Source of the DNA: Apium graveolens
Lineage: Eukaryota > Streptophyta > Magnoliopsida > Apiales > Apiaceae
Assembly (NCBI RefSeq): GCF_009905375.1
Contig: NC_133649.1
Location: forward strand, 231,669,792-231,733,791
Reading direction: 5' to 3'
Length of the DNA stretch: 64,000 bases
Shown here: piece after piece, positions 46,732 through 58,135 of the stretch
How positions within the stretch are numbered: the stretch's first letter is position 1
Layout of the letters: each line of letters begins with the position of its first letter
Program-made: the position numbers and the translations under genes
The notes under the pieces: model-generated
What the model was told of the DNA's origin: nothing
What the model saw: only the letters and a program-made list of their open reading frames with translations
Database searches by the model: none

Positions 46732-49162
46732 TTTAGGATGTCCTGCTCAGATGCTCTTCTTGATTGGAGATAAGAAAAAGACACCTGCATGCACCTGTCA
46801 ACACCTGAGTCATTGATGTTTGTAACAATCCTCTTTTCCTTGAAGTTCCACTGATCACCATCACTACCCTCAAAAAATTTATATTTTTGTCCAAGGCCTT
46901 CTTGTAGGTGAAATGATTATTGTTTAGAGAGATTCTGAGAGCCTTGAGGAATTCATCAAATTCCTTGTCAAGACAAGGCCGCTTAGCTGCTGTCAAAAGT
47001 CTGCCCATTCTAACATCATCCTTCTTTTGAATTTAAATTATGGCTTGGATTGATGATTTTAGTTGTAGCTGAGACTCCATCTCCCCCTTAGTCTGGGTAG
47101 CAGGCATATTGATTGTAGGTAGAGGGATTTGGGTCCTTACTTGATTGTGGTGATTCTGGAAGGGGTATCTTCAAAGCTCCCATAATAGCTTCCAAAGATA
47201 TTGAATTATGCATCTGTAGATGTTTTTGGAAGTCTACTAGGGACTTAATGTCTTGTTGCTGGCTTTGCACTAGTAAGGTTAATTGAGAGACTTGAGCTGA
47301 GAGAGAGATGTTGGAGGCTTGAAGATCTGTAAGATGAGCTTGGAGATTCTGTATTTGAAGATTGGTTGAGGTGGATATAGGTTGTGAACTGGATGCATCT
47401 AAAGTGCCAAAAGAATTTTGAACAGCATTCTTGACCTCCTTCATGACCAAAGCTGAAGGTTCAAACCTACCCTTGTACAATTGATTCATCTTGACCTTGG
47501 AGTCATTGTATTGAGTTATCTGCTTCTGGATCACTTCATGCAAGGCTATGAAAGAGTCTCTCAACTTGGATACACTTTCCTCAACTGGTGAGAGGGAGAG
47601 AGCTTGAAGTTTGTCTGAAAACTTGTTTAACTTTGACTTGATATATGTGAATGTAGGCATCAGTTCATCAATCCTGTCATTTACCAACTTCTTGACTACA
47701 ACTTGATGCTTGTCCAGGGTTTGTTCCATAGCTTTTCCAATAAGATGAAATGCCTTTAATTGAGCTTTATACACCTCTGTCACAATATCATAAACCTCTT
47801 GAAGAGTGAGGACCTTAGCATTGCTTCCTAGAATGGTCACATACTCTTCTCTAAATTTTTCTAAGGCCTCATCCATTGTTATTGTGAAGTCTTTGAAAAT
47901 CCATGCATCCACATTACCATCTACTTCATCTACCATGTTCTCCTATTGATCCTCAACATCCTCCTTGTATGAGAGTAGAATAGCTTGATAGTCTTGGTTG
48001 GACATATCAGTGGTAAGGATTTGTTGGGTTATGTTTGCAAGTCCTGCTAGCTGGTCTACAAGAAAATTATTCATTGTAATTGGCTGATTTTGAGAATCCT
48101 GCAACCATTGAGATATGAGGTGAAAGGGTTGATGTGTTGTGTTTGAGGTTGAGGTTGATGGTTGGTCTGTTGTGTTTGAGGTGGTTGGGATGGATGTGAT
48201 AATTGTGCATATGACAGGGGTCATAGTTTGACTCACAACATGAGTTGTGGTTGTGATAGTGTGTTGTTTCACCACTAGTGAGAACTTCCATTTGAATTAA
48301 TGGGGAGTTGACCAGGTTACTATCATGTACCATGGCCTCAAACCCTTGTTCCTCTTACAAGGAACTAGCACATGAATGTGCTATACTTCCTCCTCGATGA
48401 GTGTATCATTGGCAATTGTACTACTAGCTTCAATTGGCAAAGCAATTTCGGCCAAGATTGTGAGGGGAGTTGTTCCCACTTGAGAAACCTCCAATTGAAC
48501 TGGAGAAGATTTGAGTAGCTCCGCCTCAAGAGGACTACCCTCAAACCTAGCAGTCTTTGAAGACCGTGGTGCACATGAAGGTGCTAAAGTAACCTACACA
48601 GGGTCTTTAGTAAAACTGATGAAACCCCTGTGTTTGTGATGGTGTCATCAAGGTCTACCTCAGCACGCAGCCTCTCACCATCTGAATGTAGTGTCTGAGT
48701 GGTGATCACGGTTTCTTGAACTGTGTCACTTGAGTCTGGAAAGGCTTGCGAAGTAGATTCAAGCCTTTTATTATAAGAAGAAGAAATTTGGGAAATAAGA
48801 GTAGAGATTTCATATTTGATTTTTTGTAACTCCCCTGAATGGATGAGTGAGTTTCAACAGATGTGCTCTCATGGTGTGTGCCAACCAAATTACTTCTTTT
48901 AACCTCCTGAGAGTGCTTAAGAGGTGGTGTAGACTCTTTACATGATGTAGTGAGGAGACTGCTTTGTTCAGTAGTGACACTATTAAGAATATGTTGTGAA
49001 CTTGATGATAAGTTAAACAAAACACCTTAGTAGATTTAACTTGGTGAATTTTGTAGCTCTGACAGATGTTCTTATATAGTCCCGACGGATGACAATTTGA
49101 CATCAATCGAGAGTGTAGCTTATGTAACAAATAATTACTGTAGCACATTCCTGCAAACAACA
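46732..49162 (-). pseudogene. SIRE-like env-like ORF, central part, minus strand
   Basis: This continues the element at 32084-33518 beyond the gypsy-2 insertion. Order on the minus strand: a Ser/Thr-rich low-complexity region (48365-49020), a His/Thr/Ser-rich part (47943-48333), then an intact 282-codon frame (47088-47936). That frame starts MVDEVDGNVDAWIFKDFTIT and has long helical and heptad segments (LQIQNLQAHLTDLQASNISL), so a coiled coil is likely. A further piece (46733-47008) contains LLTAAKRPCLDKEFDEFLKA. Stops and shifts separate the pieces. The N-terminal domain expected upstream is absent, because a plus-strand element starts at 49163. It is the extra 3' ORF of SIRE-type copia elements; function unknown. 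Confidence 0.72.
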
Positions 49163-51414
49163 TGTTTTAGTCTAGTAGATTCTGTAGGATTCTCTAAGTC
49201 ATGTTGACTACTAGATTGATATGCAGAATAGGTTGGCTAATTGTAAATATGAGATGTCTTGTAAATTCTGTATAAGTGAATGTTAGGCACAAATCATGCA
49301 CTAAATAATTCACACAAGTATACGCGTTCGCAAGTAATATAGAATGATTTCTAGTTCGTTCCCATAGAGACTCTGATTAATTATATCTAATTAACACTTA
49401 CTCACCAATGTATGATTGTTCTTCAATGTCAAGATAATAACAATTAAGGTTGATTAACTAATATTAACTACGAGAATTAAACACTTAAATTAACAATATT
49501 AAACACACATGAGATCATAACTTCATTACTATTTCATTCAATAGTCATTGTTATTACCCTTAGCATGTAATGGTGATGATATTAATCGAACAACACGAAA
49601 CTGATAGACGTCAACTTTCGTTGTACGGATACCATTCTACCAAGCATCCACAATTAAGATAAAAGTTGAATAGGCATCAATTATGTTGAGACCCTATATG
49701 TCTACAGAATTTGACAATATAATGATTTAAGTGCAAGTAATTCATTATGATTACATAGGGAAAGTAAAATGGTTAGAGTTACCCACTAATCATGCATACA
49801 ATACATGAACCTATGCTAGCATGACAAGTTCTAAATCTCAAGATTCAATGCCGCTTCACAAGAGATTAACAAGATATCTTATATGTTCGTGACACACATA
49901 AGACGAATAAACACAACCTATGCTAGATATCATACAATCACCACATACCAAGGTATTAAACAATTAACTAAAGAAATCCTTAGTAAATCCGCTATGATCC
50001 CATGATTACGATTAGCCCATAATAGAACTCATTGTCACCATGGGTTTATATGAAAATATGATAAAAACACAACGATATAAACTAATAAAAATATTTAATA
50101 AATAATGAAGTACATCACAAGAGTATTAAGGTTCAAAGCATAAAGAAAACTAGCATCCACTGTTACAACAAATTAAAAGAATCACAAGATAAACGTATGC
50201 TTCCTCTTCTTCGTTGTTGCGTGCTAAAATGGTCTTCTTGATCTTCTTGCCTTCGCTCCTTGTTACTTGTTGTCAAAAAAGTCTTTCAAGATTGTTTATA
50301 TAATAGCCCAAAAGAACCAGCGCTAACAGAAGCCCAATGGAACTCGAATTCTAAAAATCAGATTCTGAAAATCCGCACCCAGGCAGCCGCCTCCTTCTTT
50401 CAGGCGGGCGCTTGCTACCGGGCGGTCTCCTGCTCTCATCAGGCGGGCGCCTGCAACCCTTCTGCAAAAATTATTATTTTGCTTCTGTTTTTGCTGAATT
50501 TTTTGCACATCAACCTGGGACTGACTCCAAGCACTTCCTTAAGCTTATTTTGATGAAATCCACCTATCTAAGCAAGTTATACCCTGAAATGCAAAAACAC
50601 TCGAAAATGCGTCAAATACACAAAATACTCGAGTTCAAGACACCAATTCAAGCCGTTATGAGACGCTCTAAGTGGTATAATGTGCCACTTATCAGTGAAA
50701 TAGAGTCAAGTGACAGATAGGCTCCCGACGGATTATCTACAAGGCTCCTGACGGATGATCAACATATTCCCGACAGATGTTCAACATAATCCCGACAGAT
50801 GATCTTATTCAAAATAGCTGTTGATAGTGACAACACAGTCACATACGTCGGGTGTTTGCAAAAGGAATGTGGCAGCCTGTTAAGCAAGATTTTGAGAACA
50901 AAGAAGCATTACCATTTTCATACAACTAAGAAGATGTTCAAAGATGCTGGAATAAAGTAATAAAGTAGCATGGAGTTAGACTAGATATAGTTTTGTTTTA
51001 TTATCTTGTCTTACTTTCAAGTAAACTTGGTGATATATAAACCAAGTGTAGCAAGTAGAAGAATTAACTAACTAAGCTTATTTTCAGAGAAACATATCAA
51101 GCTGTATTCTGTAAGAATTTCTCTATAGTTTTGTTTATTCAACTTGTAAAGCAGCTGTGAGCTATTCAAAGCTTCACAGAGTTCTCAATCTGATATATAT
51201 ATCTGGTGGATACTTTTAAATCCACTAGAAAGTTTTAAAGCTTGTGTTTTATTACTTAGTATTTTGATTTCTATTACTCTTTCATTCCGCACTATTACAA
51301 ATCAAACACTGTTATATATATTAAGTTAGAACAATTTTAAAATCTCAAAAAGTAGCCAGAATTACATTCAACCCCCCCTTCTGTAATTCTTGTTGTATTT
51401 TTTAGGGAGTAACA
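49163..51414 (+). repeat. 5' LTR of the plus-strand SIRE-like element, split by a solo LTR
   Basis: It starts TGTTTTAGTC and ends GGAGTAACA just before the primer site. Without the insertion (49281-50699) it is about 0.83 kb. It contains four CCGACGGATG-type motifs near 50725-50805 and a TATA-box-like GATATATAAACC near 51032-51043. The left end is placed by TG and by the end of the minus-strand env-like sequence; no right duplication survives to confirm it. Confidence 0.75.
49281..50694 (-). mobile_element. Solo LTR of an Athila/Tat-type Ty3/gypsy element
   Basis: It is a 1414-bp unit with ends TGTTAGGCA and CACTTATCA and a perfect GTGAA duplication at 49276-49280 and 50695-50699. On the minus strand it starts TGATAAGTGG, has TATTATATAAAC (plus-strand about 50294-50305), and ends with a CTCTATGGGAACGA...ACTTGCG stretch. 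That stretch resembles the LTR end of Athila/Tat elements before their PBS. There is no internal region, so it is a solo LTR. A GC-rich patch with repeated CAGGCGGGCGC lies at about 50380-50465, upstream of its TATA. Confidence 0.85.
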
Positions 51415-51416
51415 AT

Positions 51417-51428
51417 TGGTATCAGAGC
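51417..51428 (+). other. Primer-binding site of the plus-strand SIRE-like element
   Basis: TGGTATCAGAGC lies two bases after the LTR end AACA, matching the initiator-Met-tRNA complement. Confidence 0.93.
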
Positions 51429-51474
51429 AAGCTCTTGAAGTATAAAGAGTGTAAAGATCATAACAATCAATAAG

Positions 51475-54292
51475 ATGAACAAAAAGGAAGGAGTTAAAAT
51501 TCCATTTCTGAATAAAGACAACTATCACCACTGGAAGGTGAAGACGCACCTACATCTTCTTTCTCAAGATGAAGCTTATGTGGATTGCATTAAAAGAGGT
51601 CTTCATATCCCTATGAGAGCTGTTACAAATAATGAACCGTCAGTTCCAAAATCTAGGCATGAATGGTCTGATCCAGACATTGAACAAGTCAGGAAAGATA
51701 AGAAGGCCATGAACATACTGTTTAATGGTGTTGATGGTGATATGTTTGATAACATCATTAGCTGTAAAACAACCAAATAGGTTTGGAACACAATACAGAT
51801 GATTTGTGATGGTACTGAGCAAGTGAGGGAGAACAAGATGCAACTCTTGATTCAGCAATATGAGCATTTTCACTATGAAGAAAGTGAGTCACTCACTGAT
51901 ATTTTTAGTAGGTTTCAGAAACTACTGAATGCTCTAAAATTGCATGGAAGAGTCTATCAGACAAAAGACTCTAACCTCAAGTTCCGTAGATCTCTCCCAA
52001 AGGAGTGGAAGCCAATGGCATTCTCATTGAGAAATTCACAAGATTACAAAGAGTTCACCTTGGAGAGACTGTATGGCATCCTGAAAACCTATGAGCTTGA
52101 AATAGAGCAAGATGAAAGAATGGAGAAAGGAAGAAAGAAGGGAGAATCCATTGCACTAGTTGCTGAACTAGAGAAGGAGAAAGATGTGAAGGTGAAAGCT
52201 GTTGAATCTACATCAAAGGTTTGTGAAAGCAAGGCATAGGGTTGGTAGCTGAAAATGAAGAACAGTTGAGCCAAGATGACATGGATGATATTGATGAGCA
52301 TCTAGCATTTTTATCCTGGAGATTTTCCAAGCTCAAATTTAAGAAGAATTTTGGAGCAGCCAAGCCAAACATAAACATGGTTGATAAGTCAAAATTCAAA
52401 TATTTCAAATGTGGCTTGGCAGGTCATTTTGTTAGTGAATGTAGAAAGTCTGATTCCAACAAAAAGAAGTTTGAGCTTGTTGATTATAAGCAGAAATACT
52501 TTGAGTTGCTCAAGCAAAAAGAAAGGGCTTTCATCACACAGGAGAATGACTGGGCTGCAGATGGACTGGATGAAGATGAAGATATCAACTATGTCAATCT
52601 AGCCTTAATGGTCAAGTCAGATGAAACAGAAACAAGTTCATCAAGCAATCATGTAATCACACCCAATCTAGCTCATTTGTCTAAAGCTGAGTGTAATGAT
52701 ACAATAAATGACATGTCTACTAAACTATATCACCTATGTGTTACACTTAAGTCCCTCACCAAGGAAAATGCTAAAATTAAAGAAAATAATTTGTTTTTAA
52801 GTGAGAGGAATAATGTGCTAGAATCTCAATTTATTGAGTTTGAAAAATTGAAATTAGAATGCAAGGTTGCTAAGGATGAACTTACAGAATCATTAAAGAA
52901 AGAGGAGATTTTAAGAAAGCAACTTTAACAAGAACATGAATTAATTAAAGCATGGAAATCATCTAGAGATGTTCATGCTCAAATTACTAAAGTTCAAGAC
53001 ATAGAATCCTTTTGTGATGCAGCCTGGAAAAAGACCAATGAGAAGCTTGATTCCAATATGATTGAAGGACTTTTTATAGATATGGACTCAACGGATGATG
53101 AAAATCATCCGTCAGATAATCAAAAGGATTATTTGTCGAGAGACAAGGAGCCACATTTGTCGGCTATGAGTAAACCAGTTAGAAAAGCTAAGTTAGTTAA
53201 ATTGATTAAGAAATATGGATCAGTTTCTAAAAACTTTATTCCAGGAAAATCAAGTCAAGTTAGAAAAGAAAAGAAATTTAATGTTGGTCATATGTCTATC
53301 AAGCAATTGAATGACAGACTGGAGAAGATTGAGGTTAAAACAGAAGCTAAAATAAAAAAAACAATAAAAATGGGAAGGTAGGGATTAACAAACATAATGC
53401 TCAAATTACTAAAGTTCAAGACATAGAATCCATTTGTGATGCATCCTGGAAAAAGACCAATGAGAAGTTTGATTCCAATATGATTGAAGGACTTTTTATA
53501 GATGTGGACTCAACGGATGATGAAAAGCATCCATAAGATAATCAAAAGGATTATTTGTCGAGAGACAAGGAGCCACATGTGTCGGCTATGAGTAAACCAG
53601 TTAGCAAAGCTAAGTTAGTTAAATTGATTAAGAAATATGGATCAGTTTCTAAAAACTTTATTCCAGGAAAATCAAGTCAAGTTAGAAAAGAAAAGAAATT
53701 TAATGTTGGTCATATGTCTATCAAGCAATTGAATGATAGACTGGAAAAGATTGAGGTTAAAACAGAAGCTAAAATAAAAAACAATAGAAATGGGAAGGTA
53801 GGGATTAACAAACATAACAACTACACACCTAATAAATATGCACCAAGAAAAATCTGTGTTAAGTGTGGTAGTGTTAATCACTTGTCTGTTAATTGTAAAA
53901 TTGCTATGCCTACTCCCATGCCTGCACCTTCTTCTTTTTCCAACATGACTGCCATGTCTGCAATGCCTATGAATGCAATTCCTGCTCAGAATATGAATGC
54001 ACAATTTGCTAATATGCCATTTACACCTAATCCTTATTACGCTACATTTAGAATGTCTCAAATGCCATTTAGCTTACCTTACTAGGATAACATGTTTACA
54101 AATAGCATGCCTTTTCAAGTAAACCAAAATGTGCATGATAATTCTATTTCAATGACTGGTTTCAAAGGTCAAACTCAGATGACTCAGGATGAATCTAAGA
54201 TCCCTAAATCAAATGAGGTCAAACCTAAGAAACCAAAAAAAAAGGCTAACAAGGCAGGACCCAAGGAAACTTGGGTACCGAAATCAACTTGA
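51475..54292 (+). pseudogene. gag: SIRE-like gag, broken, with internal tandem duplication
   Basis: From ATG 51475 the sequence reads MNKKEGVKIPFLNKDNYHHW, the start of a copia gag with a UBN2-type capsid domain. That domain continues to about 52100 (YEHFHYEESESLTDIFSRF, LKFRRSLPKEWKP). TAG 51778 and a frameshift near 52238 interrupt it. The first zinc knuckle reads YFKCGLAGHFVSEC; its first Cys is Tyr. A long Lys-rich, coiled-coil-like C-terminal region follows, with a stop at 52926. A 422-bp duplication (52975-53396 / 53397-53817) disrupts the frame. A second knuckle CVKCGSVNHLSVNC lies near 53860-53900. It ends KETWVPKST and a stop at 54290. Confidence 0.87.
52975..53817 (+). repeat. Direct tandem duplication of 422 bp in SIRE-like gag
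   Basis: 52975-53396 and 53397-53817 are near-identical head-to-tail copies, both beginning ATGCTCAAATTACTAAAG and ending GGGATTAACAAACATA. The length is not a multiple of three, and an A-run differs by two bases, so the copies fall in different frames. The element's consensus would have one copy. Confidence 0.93.
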
Positions 54293-54305
54293 TTTGGTTT
54301 TGATG

Positions 54306-55640
54306 TGTGCAGGGAAATAAAAAGAATCTTTGGTATCTTGACAGTGGTTGCTCAAGGCACATGACTGGAGATTCTACCTTGCTCACTGAGTTCAAGGAAA
54401 GAGCTGGCCCAAGTATCACTTTTGGAGATGACAATCAAGGGTTATACTGTGGGATATGGCTTGATTTCAAAGGATAATGTCATCATTGAAGAGGTTGCCC
54501 TAGTGGATGGACTCTAGCATAATTTGGTGAATATCATCCAGCTTTGTGATAAGGGCAACTCAGTCACTTTCAATTCAGAAGCCTGTGTTGTGACCAATAA
54601 AAGGAGCAATAAGTGGTTCTCACAGGAGTGAGAAAAGGAAATGTGTGCATTGCTGATTTCAACTCATCAAATGCAGACTCGATAACTTGTCTTCTTAGTA
54701 AAACAAGTCAAGATGAAAGTTGGCTATGGCACAAGAAGCTGTCTCATCTAAACTTCAAGACCATGAATAAGCTAGTCAAGAAAGAGTTGGTCAGAGGTAT
54801 CCCTCAAGTGGTAATTTACTAAGGATGGATTGTGTGATGCCTGCTAGAAAGGAAAGAAGATTAAATCATCATTCAGAAAGAAGCTTGATCCAACAATTGA
54901 AGAACCTTTGCAACTATTGCACATGGATTTGTTTGGACCAATCAATATGTTATCCATCTCAAGGAAAAGATATTACCTAGTAATTGTAGATGATTTCTAA
55001 AAGTTCTCTTGGACATATTTTCTAAAGTCCAAAGATGAAGCTAGTGAAATCATCATCAATCACATAAGGCAAGTCAACAATCATCCTGACTTCAAAGTAA
55101 GAAGAATGATGAGTGATAATGGAACTGAGTTCAAGAATTTTGTGATGAGATCATTTTGTGAAGAGAATGGGATTATGCATGAGTTCTCTGCAGCTAGAAC
55201 TCCACAACAAAATGGAGTGGTGGAAAGGATAAACAGATCTCTTATTGAAGCTGCAAGAACAATGCTAGAAGAATCAAAGTTACCAACATACTTTTGGCTG
55301 AAGCTGTGAACACTGCCTGCTACACTCAGAATATTTCTTTGATCAATCAAGCAAAGTGCATGACACCCTACCAATTGTTCAAGAATAGGAAGCCAACTCT
55401 AAATTTCTTACATATCTTTGGCTGCAAATGCTATATCTTAAGGAATCAAACTGATCAACATGGAAAGTTTGATGCCAAAGCAGATGAAGAAATTTTTGTT
55501 GGATATGCTATCTAAGAACCAACATTGTTATGGAATTTGTACATGTTGTGTTTGATGATAAAAATATTGAAGGACCGCAAGATGAAGATTTCCATGAAAG
55601 CCTCAATTTCGATAATGTTGAGATGGTTAGTGATGACAGT
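54306..55640 (+). pseudogene. SIRE-like protease and integrase, broken
   Basis: Protease: WYLDSGCSRHMTGD near 54327-54370 holds the catalytic Asp of the Ty1/copia protease. TAG at 54515 replaces the Gln expected in GLQHNLV-type text. Integrase: WHKKLSHLNF is the His part of the zinc finger, and the Cys part CDAC is followed by a TAG. The catalytic core includes LLHMDLFGP, MMSDNGTEFKNF and TPQQNGVVERINRS, which carry the DD-E residues. A one-base loss near 55296 shifts the frame before AEAVNTACYTQN. A deletion or shift near 55510 precedes TNIVMEFVHVVFDDKNIEG. Pol enzymes of a copia element; inactive here. Confidence 0.88.
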
Positions 55641-56120
55641 GATGATGAAATTGATTAAGAAATAGTGGCTAAGGATAATACAGAAAATCTACACCTAATG
55701 AAACACATAACTCAACATCCGTCGAGTTACATAATGCAGCATCCATCAGTAGACTAATCAGCTTTATCCGTCGAGATACAAAGTGCATCATCCGTCGGAA
55801 TAATAAGAGAAGCTGAGAGTCAAAAAAGGTCACATACTGAAAGAACCCCATCTTTAAGTCAAAGATCCACACACTCAGGGGGAGTTTCTTATGATCAAAA
55901 CTCAGTCACACATAAAGACAACAATGAGGCCTCTTCATCTAGAGCTAATCTACCACAACAGAGAAAATGGACAAAAGATCACCCTTTTGAGCTCATTATT
56001 GGTGATGCATCCTCTAGAGTTCAAACAAGGAAAGTAATTCAAGAAGAATGTCTATATAGTAGTTTTCTTTCTAAGGAAGAACCAAAGAAGGTAGAAGAAG
56101 CTCTGTTGGATCCTGATTAA
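55641..56120 (+). other. Low-complexity linker between integrase and RT in the SIRE-like pol
   Basis: This is a Ser/Thr/His-rich coding linker with stops. Its DNA holds several CATCCGTCG motifs (near 55730, 55770, 55795). It ends with WTKDHPFELIIGD, a conserved lead-in to copia reverse transcriptase. Confidence 0.7.
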
Positions 56121-56129
56121 ATTTTAGTT

Positions 56130-57605
56130 ATGCAGGAAGAGCTAAACCAATTTGAAAGGAACAAGGTATGGAAGCTGGTACCCAAACCTAAAGGAAAGAA
56201 TCCAATTGACACCAAGTGGGTATTCAGAAACAAGATAGATGAAAATGGCATAGTTGTCAGGAATAAAGGTAGATTGGTTGCTAAGAGCTACTGTCAACAA
56301 GAAGGAATAGATTTTGATGAAACGTTTTGCTCCTGTTACGAGGCTTGAAGCCATCAGAATTTTCTTAGCCTATGCAGCACATGGCAATTTCAAAGTCTAT
56401 CAAATGGATGTCAAAAGTGCCTTTATAAATGAAGATTTGGAGAAGGAAGTCTATGTCAGTCAGCCTCCTGATTTTGAAGATCGAAATTTTCCAGAATATG
56501 TCTACTATCTTTTGAAAGCACTTTATGGATTGAAGCAAGCACCTAGAGCCTGGTATGATACTTTGTCTAAGTTTCTCTTAAAAAATCACTTCACAAGAGG
56601 TACTGTTGACAAAACTTTATTCTTTAGAAATGTTAATGGCTCTAGTATACTTGTTCAAATTTATGTAGATGATATTATATTTGGCTCTACAGATGAAAAG
56701 CTTTATAAAAAGTTTGCCAAATTGATGTAAAGTAAGTATGAAATGAGCATGATGGGAGAACTAACTTACTTTCTTGGCTTACAAGTTAAGCAAGTTAGTG
56801 ATGGAGTATTCATTAGTCAAACCAAATATATTTATGATCTTTTAAAGAAGTTTGATCTAATGGATTGCACATCTGCAAAAACTCCCACGACCACTGCAAC
56901 TAAGCTTGAATTAAATACTACTAAAAAGTCTGTGGATATTTTAAGCTATAGAGGCATGGTTGGCTCACTTTTGTACGTAACAGCTAGTAGGCCAGATATA
57001 ATGTTTGCTACTTGTCTTTGTGCTAGATTTCAGGCTGATCTTAGAGAATCTCACTTATTGGCTATTAAGAGAATTTTCAGATGTCTCAGGGGAACACCAA
57101 AACTTGGCATTTGGTACCCTAGATATTTTGGTTTTGATCTAACTGGTTATTCAGATGCATATTATGCAGGTTGTAAAATAGATAGAAAAAGTACAATAGG
57201 AACCTGTCAATTTCTAGGAAATAAGCTTGTATCCTGGTTCAGTAAAAAGCAAAATTCAGTTTCCATTTCTACAGCTGAAGCTGAATATATTGCTGCTGGT
57301 AGTTGCTCTGCACATATTTAATGGATGAAAAACCAACTGTTGGACTATGATCTACAAGTGGACAGAATTCCTATTTTTTGTGATAACACAAGTGCAATTT
57401 CCATCACTGAAAATCGAGTACAACATTCAAGAACAAAGCACATAGACAACAAGTACCACTTCATTAGGGAACATGTGATGAATGGTACTGTGGAACTTCA
57501 TTTTGTTCCAAGTGAGAAGTAGCTTGCAGATATCTTTACCAAGCCGCTTGATGAATCCACCTTTTCTAGATTGGTAAGTGAGTTAGGTATTCTTAATTAT
57601 TCTTA
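56130..57605 (+). pseudogene. SIRE-like reverse transcriptase and RNase H, broken
   Basis: RT: MQEELNQFERNKVWKLVPKP and DTKWVFRNKIDENG, then an extra T near 56326 shifts the frame, then APVTRLEAIRIFLAYAA, YQMDVKSAFIN, LYGLKQAPRAWYDTL and catalytic YVDDIIFGS (56662-56690). TAA at 56728 falls where Gln is expected, then SKYEMSMMGELTYFLGLQVK. RNase H: TGYSDAYYAG (usual SDADYAG, so one acidic residue is lost), STAEAEYIAAGSC, TAA at 57319, and TKHIDNKYHFIREHV. TAG 57520 replaces Gln before LADIFTKPLDE. It completes the copia order PR-INT-RT-RH. Confidence 0.9.
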
Positions 57606-58135
57606 AATTATTTCTGATAATTTTGCAAGTTATGATGCAACCATAAACTTAATTGATTTTTCTATTTTAGATGAAATTTTGGCTAAGTCAAAATTTACAT
57701 CTCGACGGATGCTCACTATCCATTAGGTTTGATCATCCGTCGAAATAGAATAACTTAGTAAAAATTAATTACTTTTCTAGATCATTTTATACCCGACGGT
57801 TAACTGCTTTATCCTCATCCGTCGAATTGTCAAAATCTTAGCCGTTAAAAGTACTGAACATTATCCATCAGATATACTTACAGTCTGTAAGTATGACACG
57901 ACGGATAATTGACAGAATTTTGACAGTTTATTTTATTTTTAAACGGCTTATTTAGGCTATTTTGATTGGTAATTTTATTTTACTGTATTACTTTTGACAG
58001 TTTATTACTGAGATGGTATAAAAGCTAAATTCATTTTCATACTTTTCTTTTATCATTCTCAAAGCAATTTCTTTAACTCTCTTCTTCTCCAAAGAAAATA
58101 CACTCTCTCTCTCTGCAAATTTCCTCACCTTAACA
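57606..58135 (+). promoter_or_regulatory. Intergenic region and putative internal promoter before the env-like ORF
   Basis: The first part is AT-rich with CGACGGATG/CATCCGTCG motifs near 57705, 57735, 57795, 57820 and 57898. A TATA box TATAAAAG at 58017-58024 is followed after about 40-90 bases by a CT-rich leader with CTCTCTCTCTCTC (about 58100-58114). The start codon context is AACAATGGC, the plant optimum. Together these look like a complete core promoter and leader for the ORF at 58136. This is an inference from sequence. Confidence 0.6.
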
